A DNA stretch of 64,000 nucleotides from Hymenobacter arizonensis (GTDB lineage Bacteria > Bacteroidota > Bacteroidia > Cytophagales > Hymenobacteraceae): assembly GCF_900115775.1 (NCBI RefSeq), contig NZ_FOXS01000005.1:434001-498000 (forward strand), written 5' to 3'. The translations under genes and the position numbers were made by a program. The notes below the pieces were generated by a model. That model saw nothing but the letters and a program-made list of their open reading frames with translations, was not told the origin of the DNA and did no database searches. Every line of letters starts with the position of its first letter. The stretch's first letter is position 1. Shown piece after piece: positions 48,044-57,900 of this stretch.

Positions 48044-50929
48044 ATGCGGCTTTCTACCATTCTCTTGTTATTGTTGTTGATTGGGAGCGCCGCGGCCCGG
48101 GCGCAGGCTCCTGCACCTACCTCCGTAAGTGGGCGCGTGGCCGATGGCAAAGACCAGTCGCCGCTCATCGGGGCCAATGTGCTTCTCATTCGCTTGCCCG
48201 ATTCGGTCCGGACCGGAACCGCCGCCGACGCCGAAGGCCGCTTTCAGTTTGATAACGTGGCCCCCGGCCGCTACGTACTCGATGCTTCCTTTGTGGGCTA
48301 TCAGAAACTGAGCCAGGCCGTGGTGGTGAACGGCACGCCCGTACAGCTGGGGCTGCTGGCGCTGCAAACCGGCGGCGTGCAGCTTAAGACAGTAATAGTG
48401 ACTGGCCAGGCGGCTCAATCAGTGCAGAAGGGCGATACCACCCAGTTCAACGCCAGGGCTTTCAAAACCAACCCCGATGCCACCGCCCAGGACCTCATCA
48501 CGAAGATGCCCGGCGTGACCGTGGGCACCGATGGCAAGGTGCAGGCACAGGGCGAGGCTGTGCAGCGCGTGCTGGTCGACGGCAAAGAGTTTTTCGGCAA
48601 CGACCCCGACGCCGTGCTCCGCAACCTGCCCGCCGAGATGGTGGACAAAGTGGAAGTATTTGACCAGCGCAGCGAGCAGAGCCGGTTTTCGGGCTTCGAC
48701 GACGGCAACACCACCAAGACCATCAACATCGTAACCAAGGTAGAATTCCGCAACGGCACCTTTGGGCGCGTGCTGGCCGGGGCGGGCACGGAGCGCTACC
48801 GCGCCAGCGGCAACGTAAATACCTTCAAGGGCGACCAGCGTATTTCGGTGCTGGCCCAGTCGAATAATGTGAACGAGCAGAACTTCGGCACCGAGGACCT
48901 GCTGGGCGTGGTGGGCAACTCCAACCAGGGCGGCGGGGGCCGGGGCGGCCGAGGCGGTGGCCAGGGTGGCGGCGGCAACGGTGGCAACGCCGGCGACTTT
49001 CTCGTGAACCAGAACGGGGGCATCACCCGCACCAATGCCGTGGGCCTGAACTACTCGAACTCCTGGAACAAGAAGACCGATATGTCGGCCAGCTACTTTT
49101 TCAACCGGGCCAACAACACGCTGCTCAGCAATACGCAGCGCCAGTACGTGCTGCCCCAGCAAGCCAACACCACCTACACCCAGAACAACAACCAGAACAG
49201 CCTCAACACCAACCAGCGCTTCAACATGCGCCTGGAGCATAAGATTGATTCGGCCAATTCCATTCTGTTTCGGCCGCGCTTCAGCTACCAGCAAAACGAG
49301 GCTACCACCAACATTGCCGGCCTCACGCGGCGCGGCGGGGAAGAGCAAAGCCGCATTGCGAGCAACTACGGCTCCAACAATAATGGCCTGAACACCGGCG
49401 GCGACCTGCTGCTGCGCCACCGCTTTGCCAAGCCCGGCCGCACGGCCAGCCTCAACATTGGGGGCAGCTACAGCCACCGCGACGGCAACAACCTGCTGCG
49501 CACCGTCGACACCGGTTCGGCCCTCAACAGCCTCAACCAGGCCAGCACCCTCAACCAAAACGGCGGCAACATCAGTGGCAACCTTTCGCTGACCGAGGCC
49601 CTCAGCCGCACCGACATCCTGCAGGGCAACTACACCATCAACTACGCCCCCAACAGCTCGCAGAAATACACCTACGACTTGCTCACCGGCGACACCCGCC
49701 AGCTCAACGAAGGCCTGAGCAACGTGTTCGACAACTACTACCTCACGCAGTCGGGCGGGCTGACCTACCGGCACAACACCCCCAAGTACCAGGCCAGCGT
49801 GGGACTATCGGGGCAGTATGCCGAGCTCTACAGCGACGCACAGTTCCCCCGGCCCAGCATCGGGCGCTACACCTTCGTGAATGTGCTGCCCAACGCCAAC
49901 GTCAACTACCGCTTCACGCGGCAGAAAAACCTGCGTTTTAACTACCGCACCAGCACCAGCCCGCCCAACGTGAACCAGCTGCAGGCCGTGGTGAACAACT
50001 CCAACCCCCTGCAGCTGACCATTGGCAACCCCACGCTGCGCCAGGAGTTCCAGCACTCGGCCAACCTGCGCTATACGGCCTCCAACCCGGAAGTATCCAG
50101 CAATTTCTTTGCGCTGCTGTCGGGCTCGTTTACCCAGGACCCCATTTCCAACCGCACCCTGGTAGCGGCCCGCGACACCAGCGTGGTGCCCGAGGGCGCG
50201 CCCGCCGTTCGCCTGCCTGCCGGCGGCCAGCTCACCCAGCCCACCAACCTGAGCCAGGAGTACACGCTGCGCTCGCTGGTGAGCTACGGCCGGCCTATCA
50301 CAGCCCTGAAAACCAACGTGAACCTGAGCGCCAACGCCAACTTTACCCAACGGCCGGGCATCGTGAACGGCGGCCTGAACTTCGCCCGCACGCCCTCGTT
50401 TGGGGCCGGCATCACGCTCAGCTCCAACATCAGCCCCAACCTGGACTTCACGGCTTCCACTACCTCAAGCCAGAACTTTGTGCGCAACACCCTGCAGGCG
50501 CGCCTCAATACCAACTACTTCGCGCAGGTTACCCGGTTCCGGCTGGGCTGGATTTTCGGTCCGGGCATCAACCTGCAAACCGACCTTGTGCATCAGGCTT
50601 TTTCGGGTCTCTCGGCGGGCTTCAACCAGCAATACGTGCTCTGGAATGCCAGCCTGGGCAAAAAAGTACTGCCGGGCCAGCGTGGCGAAATCCGGGTGTA
50701 CGCTTTCGACTTGCTGGGCCAGAACCGCGCCATTCAGCGCAACGTGACGGAGGCTTACTACGAAGACGTGCAAACCACCATCCTGCAGCGCTACCTCATG
50801 CTAATGTTTACTTACAACATCCGGAGCGGCAATGTGGTGGCTCCTGCTGAGCCCACCGATGGCCCCCGCGGCGAGCGCGGCTCTGGCCGGCCGGATGGTG
50901 GTGGGCGCCGCGGCGGTGGCTCGCAGTAG
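48044..50929 (+). CDS. TonB-dependent receptor-like outer-membrane protein
   Basis: 961-aa protein: signal peptide (MRLSTILLLLLLIGSAAARA), carboxypeptidase-regulatory-like domain (about 28-105, SGRVADGKDQSPLIGANVLL) and a plug-like region (115-240) with AQDLITKMPGVTVGTDGKVQ, RVLVDGKEFFGNDPDAVL and VEVFDQRSEQSRFSGFDDGN. A large beta-barrel of the OMP_b-brl_3 type follows. A glycine-rich insertion (GGGGRGGRGGGQGGGGNGG) lies near residue 300, and the C-terminus is Gly/Arg-rich (GPRGERGSGRPDGGGRRGGG) instead of the usual aromatic end. The substrate is unknown. The ATG at 48044 begins the signal peptide; the open frame upstream is intergenic. Confidence 0.9.
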   Translation: MRLSTILLLLLLIGSAAARAQAPAPTSVSGRVADGKDQSPLIGANVLLIRLPDSVRTGTAADAEGRFQFDNVAPGRYVLDASFVGYQKLSQAVVVNGTPVQLGLLALQTGGVQLKTVIVTGQAAQSVQKGDTTQFNARAFKTNPDATAQDLITKMPGVTVGTDGKVQAQGEAVQRVLVDGKEFFGNDPDAVLRNLPAEMVDKVEVFDQRSEQSRFSGFDDGNTTKTINIVTKVEFRNGTFGRVLAGAGTERYRASGNVNTFKGDQRISVLAQSNNVNEQNFGTEDLLGVVGNSNQGGGGRGGRGGGQGGGGNGGNAGDFLVNQNGGITRTNAVGLNYSNSWNKKTDMSASYFFNRANNTLLSNTQRQYVLPQQANTTYTQNNNQNSLNTNQRFNMRLEHKIDSANSILFRPRFSYQQNEATTNIAGLTRRGGEEQSRIASNYGSNNNGLNTGGDLLLRHRFAKPGRTASLNIGGSYSHRDGNNLLRTVDTGSALNSLNQASTLNQNGGNISGNLSLTEALSRTDILQGNYTINYAPNSSQKYTYDLLTGDTRQLNEGLSNVFDNYYLTQSGGLTYRHNTPKYQASVGLSGQYAELYSDAQFPRPSIGRYTFVNVLPNANVNYRFTRQKNLRFNYRTSTSPPNVNQLQAVVNNSNPLQLTIGNPTLRQEFQHSANLRYTASNPEVSSNFFALLSGSFTQDPISNRTLVAARDTSVVPEGAPAVRLPAGGQLTQPTNLSQEYTLRSLVSYGRPITALKTNVNLSANANFTQRPGIVNGGLNFARTPSFGAGITLSSNISPNLDFTASTTSSQNFVRNTLQARLNTNYFAQVTRFRLGWIFGPGINLQTDLVHQAFSGLSAGFNQQYVLWNASLGKKVLPGQRGEIRVYAFDLLGQNRAIQRNVTEAYYEDVQTTILQRYLMLMFTYNIRSGNVVAPAEPTDGPRGERGSGRPDGGGRRGGGSQ

Positions 50930-50960
50930 GTAATTTTTCATCAGTTGGTAAGTAATAGCC

Positions 50961-51060
50961 TGTCATCCTGAGCAGAGCGAAGGACCTTACCACGCTTGTG
51001 CCGATTGATTGCTGCAAATTGTTCTTTGGTGATAAGGTCCTTCGCAGGCTCAGGATGACA
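50961..51060. repeat. dispersed palindromic repeat, copy 4
   Basis: Left arm 50961-50989 (TGTCATCCTGAGCAGAGCGA then AGGACCTTA) pairs with 51033-51060 (inverse TGTCATCCTGAGCCTGCGAA...). The match is near complete except for a few bases and one bulge in the middle; the loop is 43 nt. Variant core GTCATCCTGAGC. It lies between the receptor and the LysM protein gene. Confidence 0.85.
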
Positions 51061-51232
51061 AACGTTTGGATAGCTTGTGGCTTGACAGGGTTTTGGGGAC
51101 TTTGGGTATGATAGACAGTTGCCATGGTTAGCGCGCCGCACCACGCACAACGGACCATTTGGTCAAAATTCAGGTTCTTTGCAACTTCGGGCGGGAGGTG
51201 GCCACGGTGGCCGCCCTCCGTCCGCTTTGTTT

Positions 51233-53542
51233 ATGCGAAATTCTGTAGTATTGTTTCTGTTGTGGGCCCTGGCGTGGGCGGGTCCGTTGGCGGCCCGTGC
51301 CTCGGCTGCTTTTCCCCGGCCGCAGGTGGCCGCCTCGTTTGATGTGCTGGGCCTGCGCCTGGTGCTGAACGATGAAGCGCAGCGGCTGGTGCAGCAGAAG
51401 GCCGATGGCCTGAGCCGTCACCAAGCCTCGTTTCAGGCCCGGGTCGACATGGCCGATGCAGCCTTCCCCATCATCGACCGCGTGCTGAAAGAGGAAGGCG
51501 TGCCGCTTGATTTCCGCTACCTGGTGCTGCAGGAAAGTGCCCTGCTCGGCGATGCGCAAAGCGTGCACGAGGCTGTGGGCTACTGGCAGTTTAAGCGCGA
51601 AACCGCTGCTGGCTTGGGCCTGGTGATGAACAATAACGTGGACGAGCGCAAGCACCTCACTGCCAGCACGCGCGCCGCTGCCCGCTACCTTTTGCGCAAC
51701 AATGCCTCGCTGCGCAACTGGCTGAACACCCTCTTGAGCTACAACCTGGGCCTGACCGGCGTGAAGCCCTACGTGCTGCCCACCGACGTGAACGCCACCG
51801 AAATGGCCATTACCGAGGCCACTTCGCCGTACATCATCACGTTTCTGGCCCATAAAGTGGCGTTTGAGCCAGCTTGTGGCCTCAACCCCAAGCCGCCGTT
51901 GCGCCTGCAGGAGTTCCCGGCCACCGCCGGCCAAACCCTCGAAGCTCAGGCCCTCGCCCTACACACCGAGCCTGCCAACCTAGCCTTACACAACCGCTGG
52001 CTGCTGGCCGCCGCCGTGCCCACCGACCGACCCTACACGCTCATTGTGCCCATTGGCGACGTAACGCAGGCGGCGGGCATCATTGCCAACCAGCGCCTGC
52101 AAAGCAGCAAAGAGTTGCTCAATGTGCCCGAAGTAAGCCCAACTACCACGGCCGAGGTGCGACTCAACAACCTGCGCGCCCTGATTGCCCTGCCCGGCGA
52201 AACCACCGCTGACCTGGCCCACCGGGGCAACAAGCGGCTGGGCGAGTTTCTGCGCTATAACGAGCTCCGGGCTTTTGACGTGGCCATCACCGGCCGCCCG
52301 TATTACCTGGAAAGCAAGCGCGACGTGGGCGCCGTGGAATACCACGTGGTGCAGCCCAAAGAAACTGTATTCGACGTAGCGCAGAAGTACGGCATGCGCA
52401 GAAAATCCGTGCTCAATAAAAACCGCATGGCCCGCAACGAAGAGCTGCGCCCCGGCCGCCTGCTCTGGCTGCAGCACGTGCGCCCCCGCGAAGTGGCCGT
52501 GGAGTACCGGGCGCTGCCCGAGAGCCGCGGCATCGAACGCCGGCCGGTTGTCATCCCGCAGCCCGTGCGCAGCGAGCCAGTGGCTGAGCAGCGGTCCAGT
52601 GCCCCCGTGGCAAGAGCCGGCAAACCTTCCAGAAAGCGCCGCCTGGATTCCGAAGAGGGATGGGGCGAGGCATTGCCTAGCCGCACCCCTCCGGTAGCGG
52701 CAGCGCCTGCCCCGGCTCGTCCGACGGCGCCCGCGCCGGTTTCTGTACCCGCGCCAGAGTCTGCGCCCGTTCCAGCCCCGGCATCTGCTCCGGTTTATGC
52801 GCCTGCTCCAGCCCCAACAGTGGCGCAGCTGCCGCCTCCCGCAGCAGCGCCGGCCTCGGCGCCGTTGGCCGATGAGCCGCGTGAGCCTGAGCTGGTGGCA
52901 GAAGCAGAAGTAGAGCCCATCGCAGCACCTAACCCGGCTCCCACCGTGGTAGCACCAGCTAAGCCGGCCCCGGCCGTAGCCGCCATACCTACGCCGGCGC
53001 CCGTGCCGGTACCAGCTCCAGCCAAGCCCGCAGTTCCACGTCCGGTACCCACCGCGCCCCGGCCCGTGGCCTCAGCCACACCGACTGCTGCGACTGCTGC
53101 CGAAGCTGCGCACCGCGTCGAGCCGGGTGAAACGGTCTACTCCATCAGCCGCCGCTATCAGATGTCTCCGGCTACGCTCATGGCAATGAACAACCTTACT
53201 TTGCCTGCTACCTTATCCGTGGGCCAGGTGCTGCTGCTGAATGCGGCGGATTCGCAGCCCGCAGCTGCTGCGCCGGTTGTTGCGCCGGTTACTATGCCCG
53301 TGCCGGCAGCCCGGTCTACTAGCACAGCAGGGCGGCCCAATCCGGCCATTTATGTGCCTAAGCCTGCTGCTTCGCAAGCTGCGCCGGCATCTGCAGATAT
53401 TCAGCACACTGTGGCAAAGGGAGAGACTTTGTACAGCATCTCCAAGCTGTATCAAGTTACCGTGGCCGACCTGCAGGCTTGGAATAACAAGCTCGACGGC
53501 AACGTCCGGATTGGGGAGGTGCTCACCGTGAAAGGGAAATAG
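51233..53542 (+). CDS. LysM-containing lytic transglycosylase (MltD-like)
   Basis: 769-aa exported murein hydrolase. Signal peptide at residues 1-28. The GH23-like lytic transglycosylase domain is at about 50-210, with the catalytic Glu at 101 in RYLVLQESALLGDAQS and following AVGYWQFKRETAAGLGL, DERKHLTASTRAAARYLL and LNTLLSYNLG. Three LysM domains follow at about 370-415, 627-670 and 724-768 (for example YSISRRYQMSPATLMAMNNL). Between LysM1 and LysM2 lies a 200-residue Ala/Pro/Val linker. It should cleave peptidoglycan glycan strands and bind them through LysM. The family-typical start is the ATG at 51233. Convergent with the desaturase (8-nt gap). Confidence 0.9.
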   Translation: MRNSVVLFLLWALAWAGPLAARASAAFPRPQVAASFDVLGLRLVLNDEAQRLVQQKADGLSRHQASFQARVDMADAAFPIIDRVLKEEGVPLDFRYLVLQESALLGDAQSVHEAVGYWQFKRETAAGLGLVMNNNVDERKHLTASTRAAARYLLRNNASLRNWLNTLLSYNLGLTGVKPYVLPTDVNATEMAITEATSPYIITFLAHKVAFEPACGLNPKPPLRLQEFPATAGQTLEAQALALHTEPANLALHNRWLLAAAVPTDRPYTLIVPIGDVTQAAGIIANQRLQSSKELLNVPEVSPTTTAEVRLNNLRALIALPGETTADLAHRGNKRLGEFLRYNELRAFDVAITGRPYYLESKRDVGAVEYHVVQPKETVFDVAQKYGMRRKSVLNKNRMARNEELRPGRLLWLQHVRPREVAVEYRALPESRGIERRPVVIPQPVRSEPVAEQRSSAPVARAGKPSRKRRLDSEEGWGEALPSRTPPVAAAPAPARPTAPAPVSVPAPESAPVPAPASAPVYAPAPAPTVAQLPPPAAAPASAPLADEPREPELVAEAEVEPIAAPNPAPTVVAPAKPAPAVAAIPTPAPVPVPAPAKPAVPRPVPTAPRPVASATPTAATAAEAAHRVEPGETVYSISRRYQMSPATLMAMNNLTLPATLSVGQVLLLNAADSQPAAAAPVVAPVTMPVPAARSTSTAGRPNPAIYVPKPAASQAAPASADIQHTVAKGETLYSISKLYQVTVADLQAWNNKLDGNVRIGEVLTVKGK

Positions 53543-53550
53543 CGCCGCTG

Positions 53551-54618
53551 CTAAGCCAGCTGCGCGGTGTAGGCCGTGCGGGAAATCCGCTGGGTGCGGG
53601 CGCGCAGTAGGGCTACTACTTCCTGGGTACTGCGGTTCCGGTCGCCAAGGTTGACGAAGTGCTGAGCCAACCGGTCGTAGCGCTTGGTCATCAGGTACAG
53701 AAATACGTGGAGGAAGTGGATGCCGTCGAACACGATGGCATCTTGCCGGGAGTATTCGGCCAGGTTCTGGCGGAAGTGGTGCGGGTGCTCGGTCCAGTGC
53801 AGGGCCGGCTTGAGGTGGTGGCTAATATGGTAGCCGTCGTTCCAGCACTTGTGGTTGTAGGGCGTGTTGATGCACGTAATGCTGTTGCGGTAGCAGTTAT
53901 CGGGGGCCGCGGCGTCGATGAAGGCGTGCTGCGACCAGTTGCCCAGCATCATCACCACGCGCGAAAGAATAACCGGGAGCACCAGCACCGCCAGCGTAGC
54001 CGGCAGGTTCACAAACGCCAGCCCGATGGTAGCCGCGATGTACACCAGCTCGCCGCGCAGCAGGCGGTGCCGCAGCTTGGGCTTGTTGCGCCGCGTGAAG
54101 TACTGCACCAGCTGCGGGATGCCCAGCAGGAAAAAGCTGCCCAAGTACTGCGCAAACCCCCGCAGCGAGTCGCGCTGGTAAAACATGGTGGAGCTGTCGT
54201 CGTCGGGCAGGTTGTTCTCCGGGTGGTGCATGCCCAGGTGGTGCGTAAAATAAGTTTCCGGCGTCTGCCCAAATAGCGGCCCAATCACCCACGGAATGTA
54301 GTTGTTGAGGAAGCCGTACTTCTTTTTGAACAGCACCCGGTGGCTGGTGCAGTGCAGCATCAGCCCAAATGGCCCTTTGAAGCGCAGGTTGCCCAGAAAC
54401 AGGTACACGGCCAGCACCGCCCACCACGCCCAGCCCGTGAGCGCAGGCACAAACAGCAGCACCGCCAAAGGCAGCAGCGTGGCCGATATCTTCAGAATGA
54501 GGTAGATAAACGGCAGGTCGCGCACATCTTGCACGTAGCGGCCAAAAAACTGGTCGAAGCGGGATGGATTGGTAGGGGCGAGGTAAACCGGGTCGGTGGT
54601 AGCAACAAAGCTTTTCAT
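53551..54618 (-). CDS. membrane fatty acid desaturase family protein
   Basis: 355-aa di-iron membrane enzyme. Histidine boxes are present: LHCTSHR near residue 90, HHLGMHHPEN (about 125-134) and, near the C-terminus, DGYHISHHLKPALHWTEHPH. Hydrophobic helices are seen at about 35-75 and 165-225. The enzyme is of the desaturase/hydroxylase superfamily; which lipid and which position cannot be told. The start at 54618 (MKSFVATTDP) is at a normal family N-terminus; upstream in-frame codons look non-coding. A role in adjusting membrane lipids or making carotenoid-type products is possible. Confidence 0.86.
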   Translation of the reverse strand: MKSFVATTDPVYLAPTNPSRFDQFFGRYVQDVRDLPFIYLILKISATLLPLAVLLFVPALTGWAWWAVLAVYLFLGNLRFKGPFGLMLHCTSHRVLFKKKYGFLNNYIPWVIGPLFGQTPETYFTHHLGMHHPENNLPDDDSSTMFYQRDSLRGFAQYLGSFFLLGIPQLVQYFTRRNKPKLRHRLLRGELVYIAATIGLAFVNLPATLAVLVLPVILSRVVMMLGNWSQHAFIDAAAPDNCYRNSITCINTPYNHKCWNDGYHISHHLKPALHWTEHPHHFRQNLAEYSRQDAIVFDGIHFLHVFLYLMTKRYDRLAQHFVNLGDRNRSTQEVVALLRARTQRISRTAYTAQLA

Positions 54619-54945
54619 AGTGGGGATAGGAAGATTATTGCTATCCGGGACTAGAAAGCAGATGCGAAGTGCTCGAAAGCAGCGGCGCGGCACACAAAAT
54701 CAGCAGCGAGCCCAGAAGGCTAACGGCAGCTTGATATAAAACGCGGTAGCGCTTAACAAGTTCAGTATCGACGGCTAGACAGAGGCCAGCGGTCTGGCCA
54801 AAGCCCTAAAAAACGCACCCCTCAGGGAATCAGGCAGCAGGCAAATAGGGTTTGGGATTGCCCCCAGCCCGGGGGTATCTTTACTAAAACCGCCGCTCCC
54901 ATTATCAATTGCTCCCTGTTAATTGATAACTGTTAATTGAAAAAT
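54619..54945. other. intergenic region before dnaE
   Basis: About 325 bases between the divergent desaturase and dnaE genes, with no gene in it. The right end has TGTTAATTG twice (54917-54925 and 54931-54939) around GATAAC, like the repeat before the M16 operon. No clear -33/-7 pair could be assigned to either gene. Confidence 0.4.
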
Positions 54946-57900
54946 ATGCCCGTTTTCTCGCACCTCCACTCGCACACCCAGTATTCGCTACTCGACGGCC
55001 AGGCCAGCATTTCGGCCCTGATGAAGAAGGCGCAGAAGGACGAGATGCCCGCTGTAGCCCTCACCGACCACGGCAACATGTTCGGGGCGTTCAACTTCGT
55101 GGCCGAGGCCAACAAGTACAACGTGAAGCCCATTGTGGGCTGCGAGTTTTACATGGTGGAGGACCGGCACAAGAAGGCTTTCAGCCGCGAGAAAGGCGAG
55201 CGCGACACCCGCCATCACCAGTTGCTGCTGGCCAAGGACCAGGCCGGCTACCACAACCTGAGCAAGCTCTGCTCGATGAGCTTCATCGAGGGCTTGTACT
55301 CCAAGTTTCCGCGTATTGATAAGGAGCTGCTGCTGCAATATCACGAGGGCCTGATTGCCACCAGTTGCTGCATCGGCGCCGAGGTACCGCAGACCATTCT
55401 GTTCGGGACCGAAGCCCAGGCCGAGGAAAAGCTGAAGTGGTGGCTTGATGTGTTCGGCGACGACTACTACATCGAAATCCAGCGCCATGGCCTGATGAAC
55501 TTCGATGGCACCGGCAAAAGCCAGGAAGACGTGAATCAGGTGCTGCTCGGCTTCGCAAAGAAGTACAACGTCAAGGTGATTTGCACCAACGACTCGCACT
55601 ACGTCGACCAAACCGACTACGCCGCCCACGACCTACTGCTGTGCGTGAACACCGGCGAGGAGCACAGCATCCCGGTCGGCGACGTGCGCACCAACTACTA
55701 CACCTTGCTTACCAGCAATGGTCAGGTGCGCTACGACCTGCTCGACAACCTGCGCCGCGACCACTCCCGCGACGAAAACGCCCAGAAGCAGCTGCGCCGC
55801 ATCGACGAGGAGCTGCAGAAACCCAAGCCGCACACCCGCTTTGGCTTCGCCAACGACCAGTTCTTCTTCAAGAACCAAGCGCAGATGAACGAGCTGTTTG
55901 CCGACCGGCCCGACAGCGTGGACAACACCAATGAGATTGTCGACAAAATCACGCCGCCCAAGCTGGCCCGCGACATTCTGTTGCCCAACTTTCCCATTCC
56001 TGCGCCCTTTGCCAATGCCGATGAATTCCTGCGCGAGCTGACCTACGTGGGGGCTTTTGGACCGGGCGCTGGCAGCGGCACGGTGAAGATGAGCAAGCCG
56101 CCGCGCTACGCCGAGCGTACACCCGAAATTGAGGAGCGGCTGGATTACGAGTTGCGCATCATCCAGACCATGGGCTTTGCGGGCTACTTCCTCATCACCC
56201 AGGACTTCATCAACCACGGCCGCAACATCGGCGTGGCCGTGGGTCCGGGCCGGGGCTCAGCTGCCGGTTCTGCGGTGGCCTACTGCGTGGGTATCACCAA
56301 CATCGACCCCATCAAGTACTCGCTACTATTCGAGCGCTTTCTGAACCCCGAGCGCGTGTCCATGCCCGATATCGACATTGACTTTGACGACGTGAACCGT
56401 CAAAAAGTCATTGACTACGTGGTGGATAAGTACGGCAAAACGCAGGTGGCCCAGATTATCACCTTCGGTACCATGGCCGCCAAGTCCAGCATCAAGGACG
56501 TGGCGCGGGCCATGGAGCTGCCGTTGCCGCAAACCAACGACCTCACCAAGATGGTGCCCGACAAGCCCGGCACTACCCTGGCCGGCGCCTTCGCCGAAAA
56601 CCAGGAACTGGACATGATTCGGCGCGATGAGTCGCCCGAAAACCTGAAGGGTCAGATTCTGCGCCTGGCCACGCAGCTGGAGGGCTCGGTGCGCAACACC
56701 GGCATTCACGCGGCCGGCGTCATCATCGCGCCCGACGACATCACGAAGTACATCCCCGTCTCGACCTCCAAGGACTCGGACCTGCTCATCACGCAGTTCG
56801 ACGGTAAGGTGATTGAGTCGGCCGGCATGCTGAAGATGGACTTCCTGGGCCTGAAAACCCTGACCATCATCGTAGATGCGCTGCGTCTGATTGAGCGTAA
56901 CCACGGCGTGACCATCGACATCGACGAGATTCCGCTCGACGACGAGAAGACCTACGCCATGTACCAGCGCGGCGATACCATCGGTACTTTCCAGTTTGAG
57001 TCGGAAGGCATGCGCCAGTATTTGAAGGACCTCAAGCCGACGAATATTGAAGACCTGATTGCCATGAACGCCCTCTACCGCCCGGGCCCGATGCAGTTCA
57101 TCCCGAACTTCATCAACCGCAAGCACGGGCGCGAAGAAGTCGAGTACCCGCACGAGCTGCTGAAACCCATCCTGGAATACAGCCAGGGCATCATGGTGTA
57201 CCAGGAGCAAATCATGCAGACGGCCCAGATTCTGGCCGGCTACTCGCTCGGTGGCGCCGACTTGCTGCGCCGTGCTATGGGTAAGAAGGACATGAAAAAG
57301 ATGGCCTTGGAGCGTGAGAAATTCATCGAAGGCGCCAAGAGGATACACGACATCCCGGCCAAAAAGGCCAATGACGTCTTCGACGTGATGGAGAAGTTTG
57401 CCGAGTACGGCTTCAACCGCTCGCACTCCGCTGCTTACTCAGTAGTAGCCTACCAGACTGGTTATCTGAAGGCCAACTACCCGGCCGAGTACATGGCCGC
57501 CGTGCTCACCAACAACATGGGCGACATCAAGAAGGTGACCTTTTTCATTGAGGAAGCCCGCAAGCAGGGCGTGCCCGTGCTTGGCCCCGATGTGAACGAA
57601 TCCCTGCTCAAGTTCAACGTGAACCAGGAAGGCGCCATCCGTTTCGGCATGGGCGCCGTGAAAGGCGCGGGTGAACTCGCGGTGGAAAGCATGGTGGAGG
57701 AGCGCGAGAAAGGCGGGGAGTACTCCGATATTTTCGATTTCGCCAAGCGCGTGAGCCTGCGCACCGTAAACAAGAAGACCTTCGAAAGCCTGGCTCAGGC
57801 CGGGGCCTTCGACGGCTTCGGTAAGCACCGCCGCCTATACCTGGATGCGCCCGCCGGCGACCAGAACCTCATCGAGAAGGCCATGAAAATGGGCCAGCAG

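Noticed and set aside
48419..49774. Long open frame antisense to the TonB-type receptor (451 codons)
   Set aside because: Same reason: it overlaps a clear receptor gene, and its composition is that of a codon-shadow rather than a protein.
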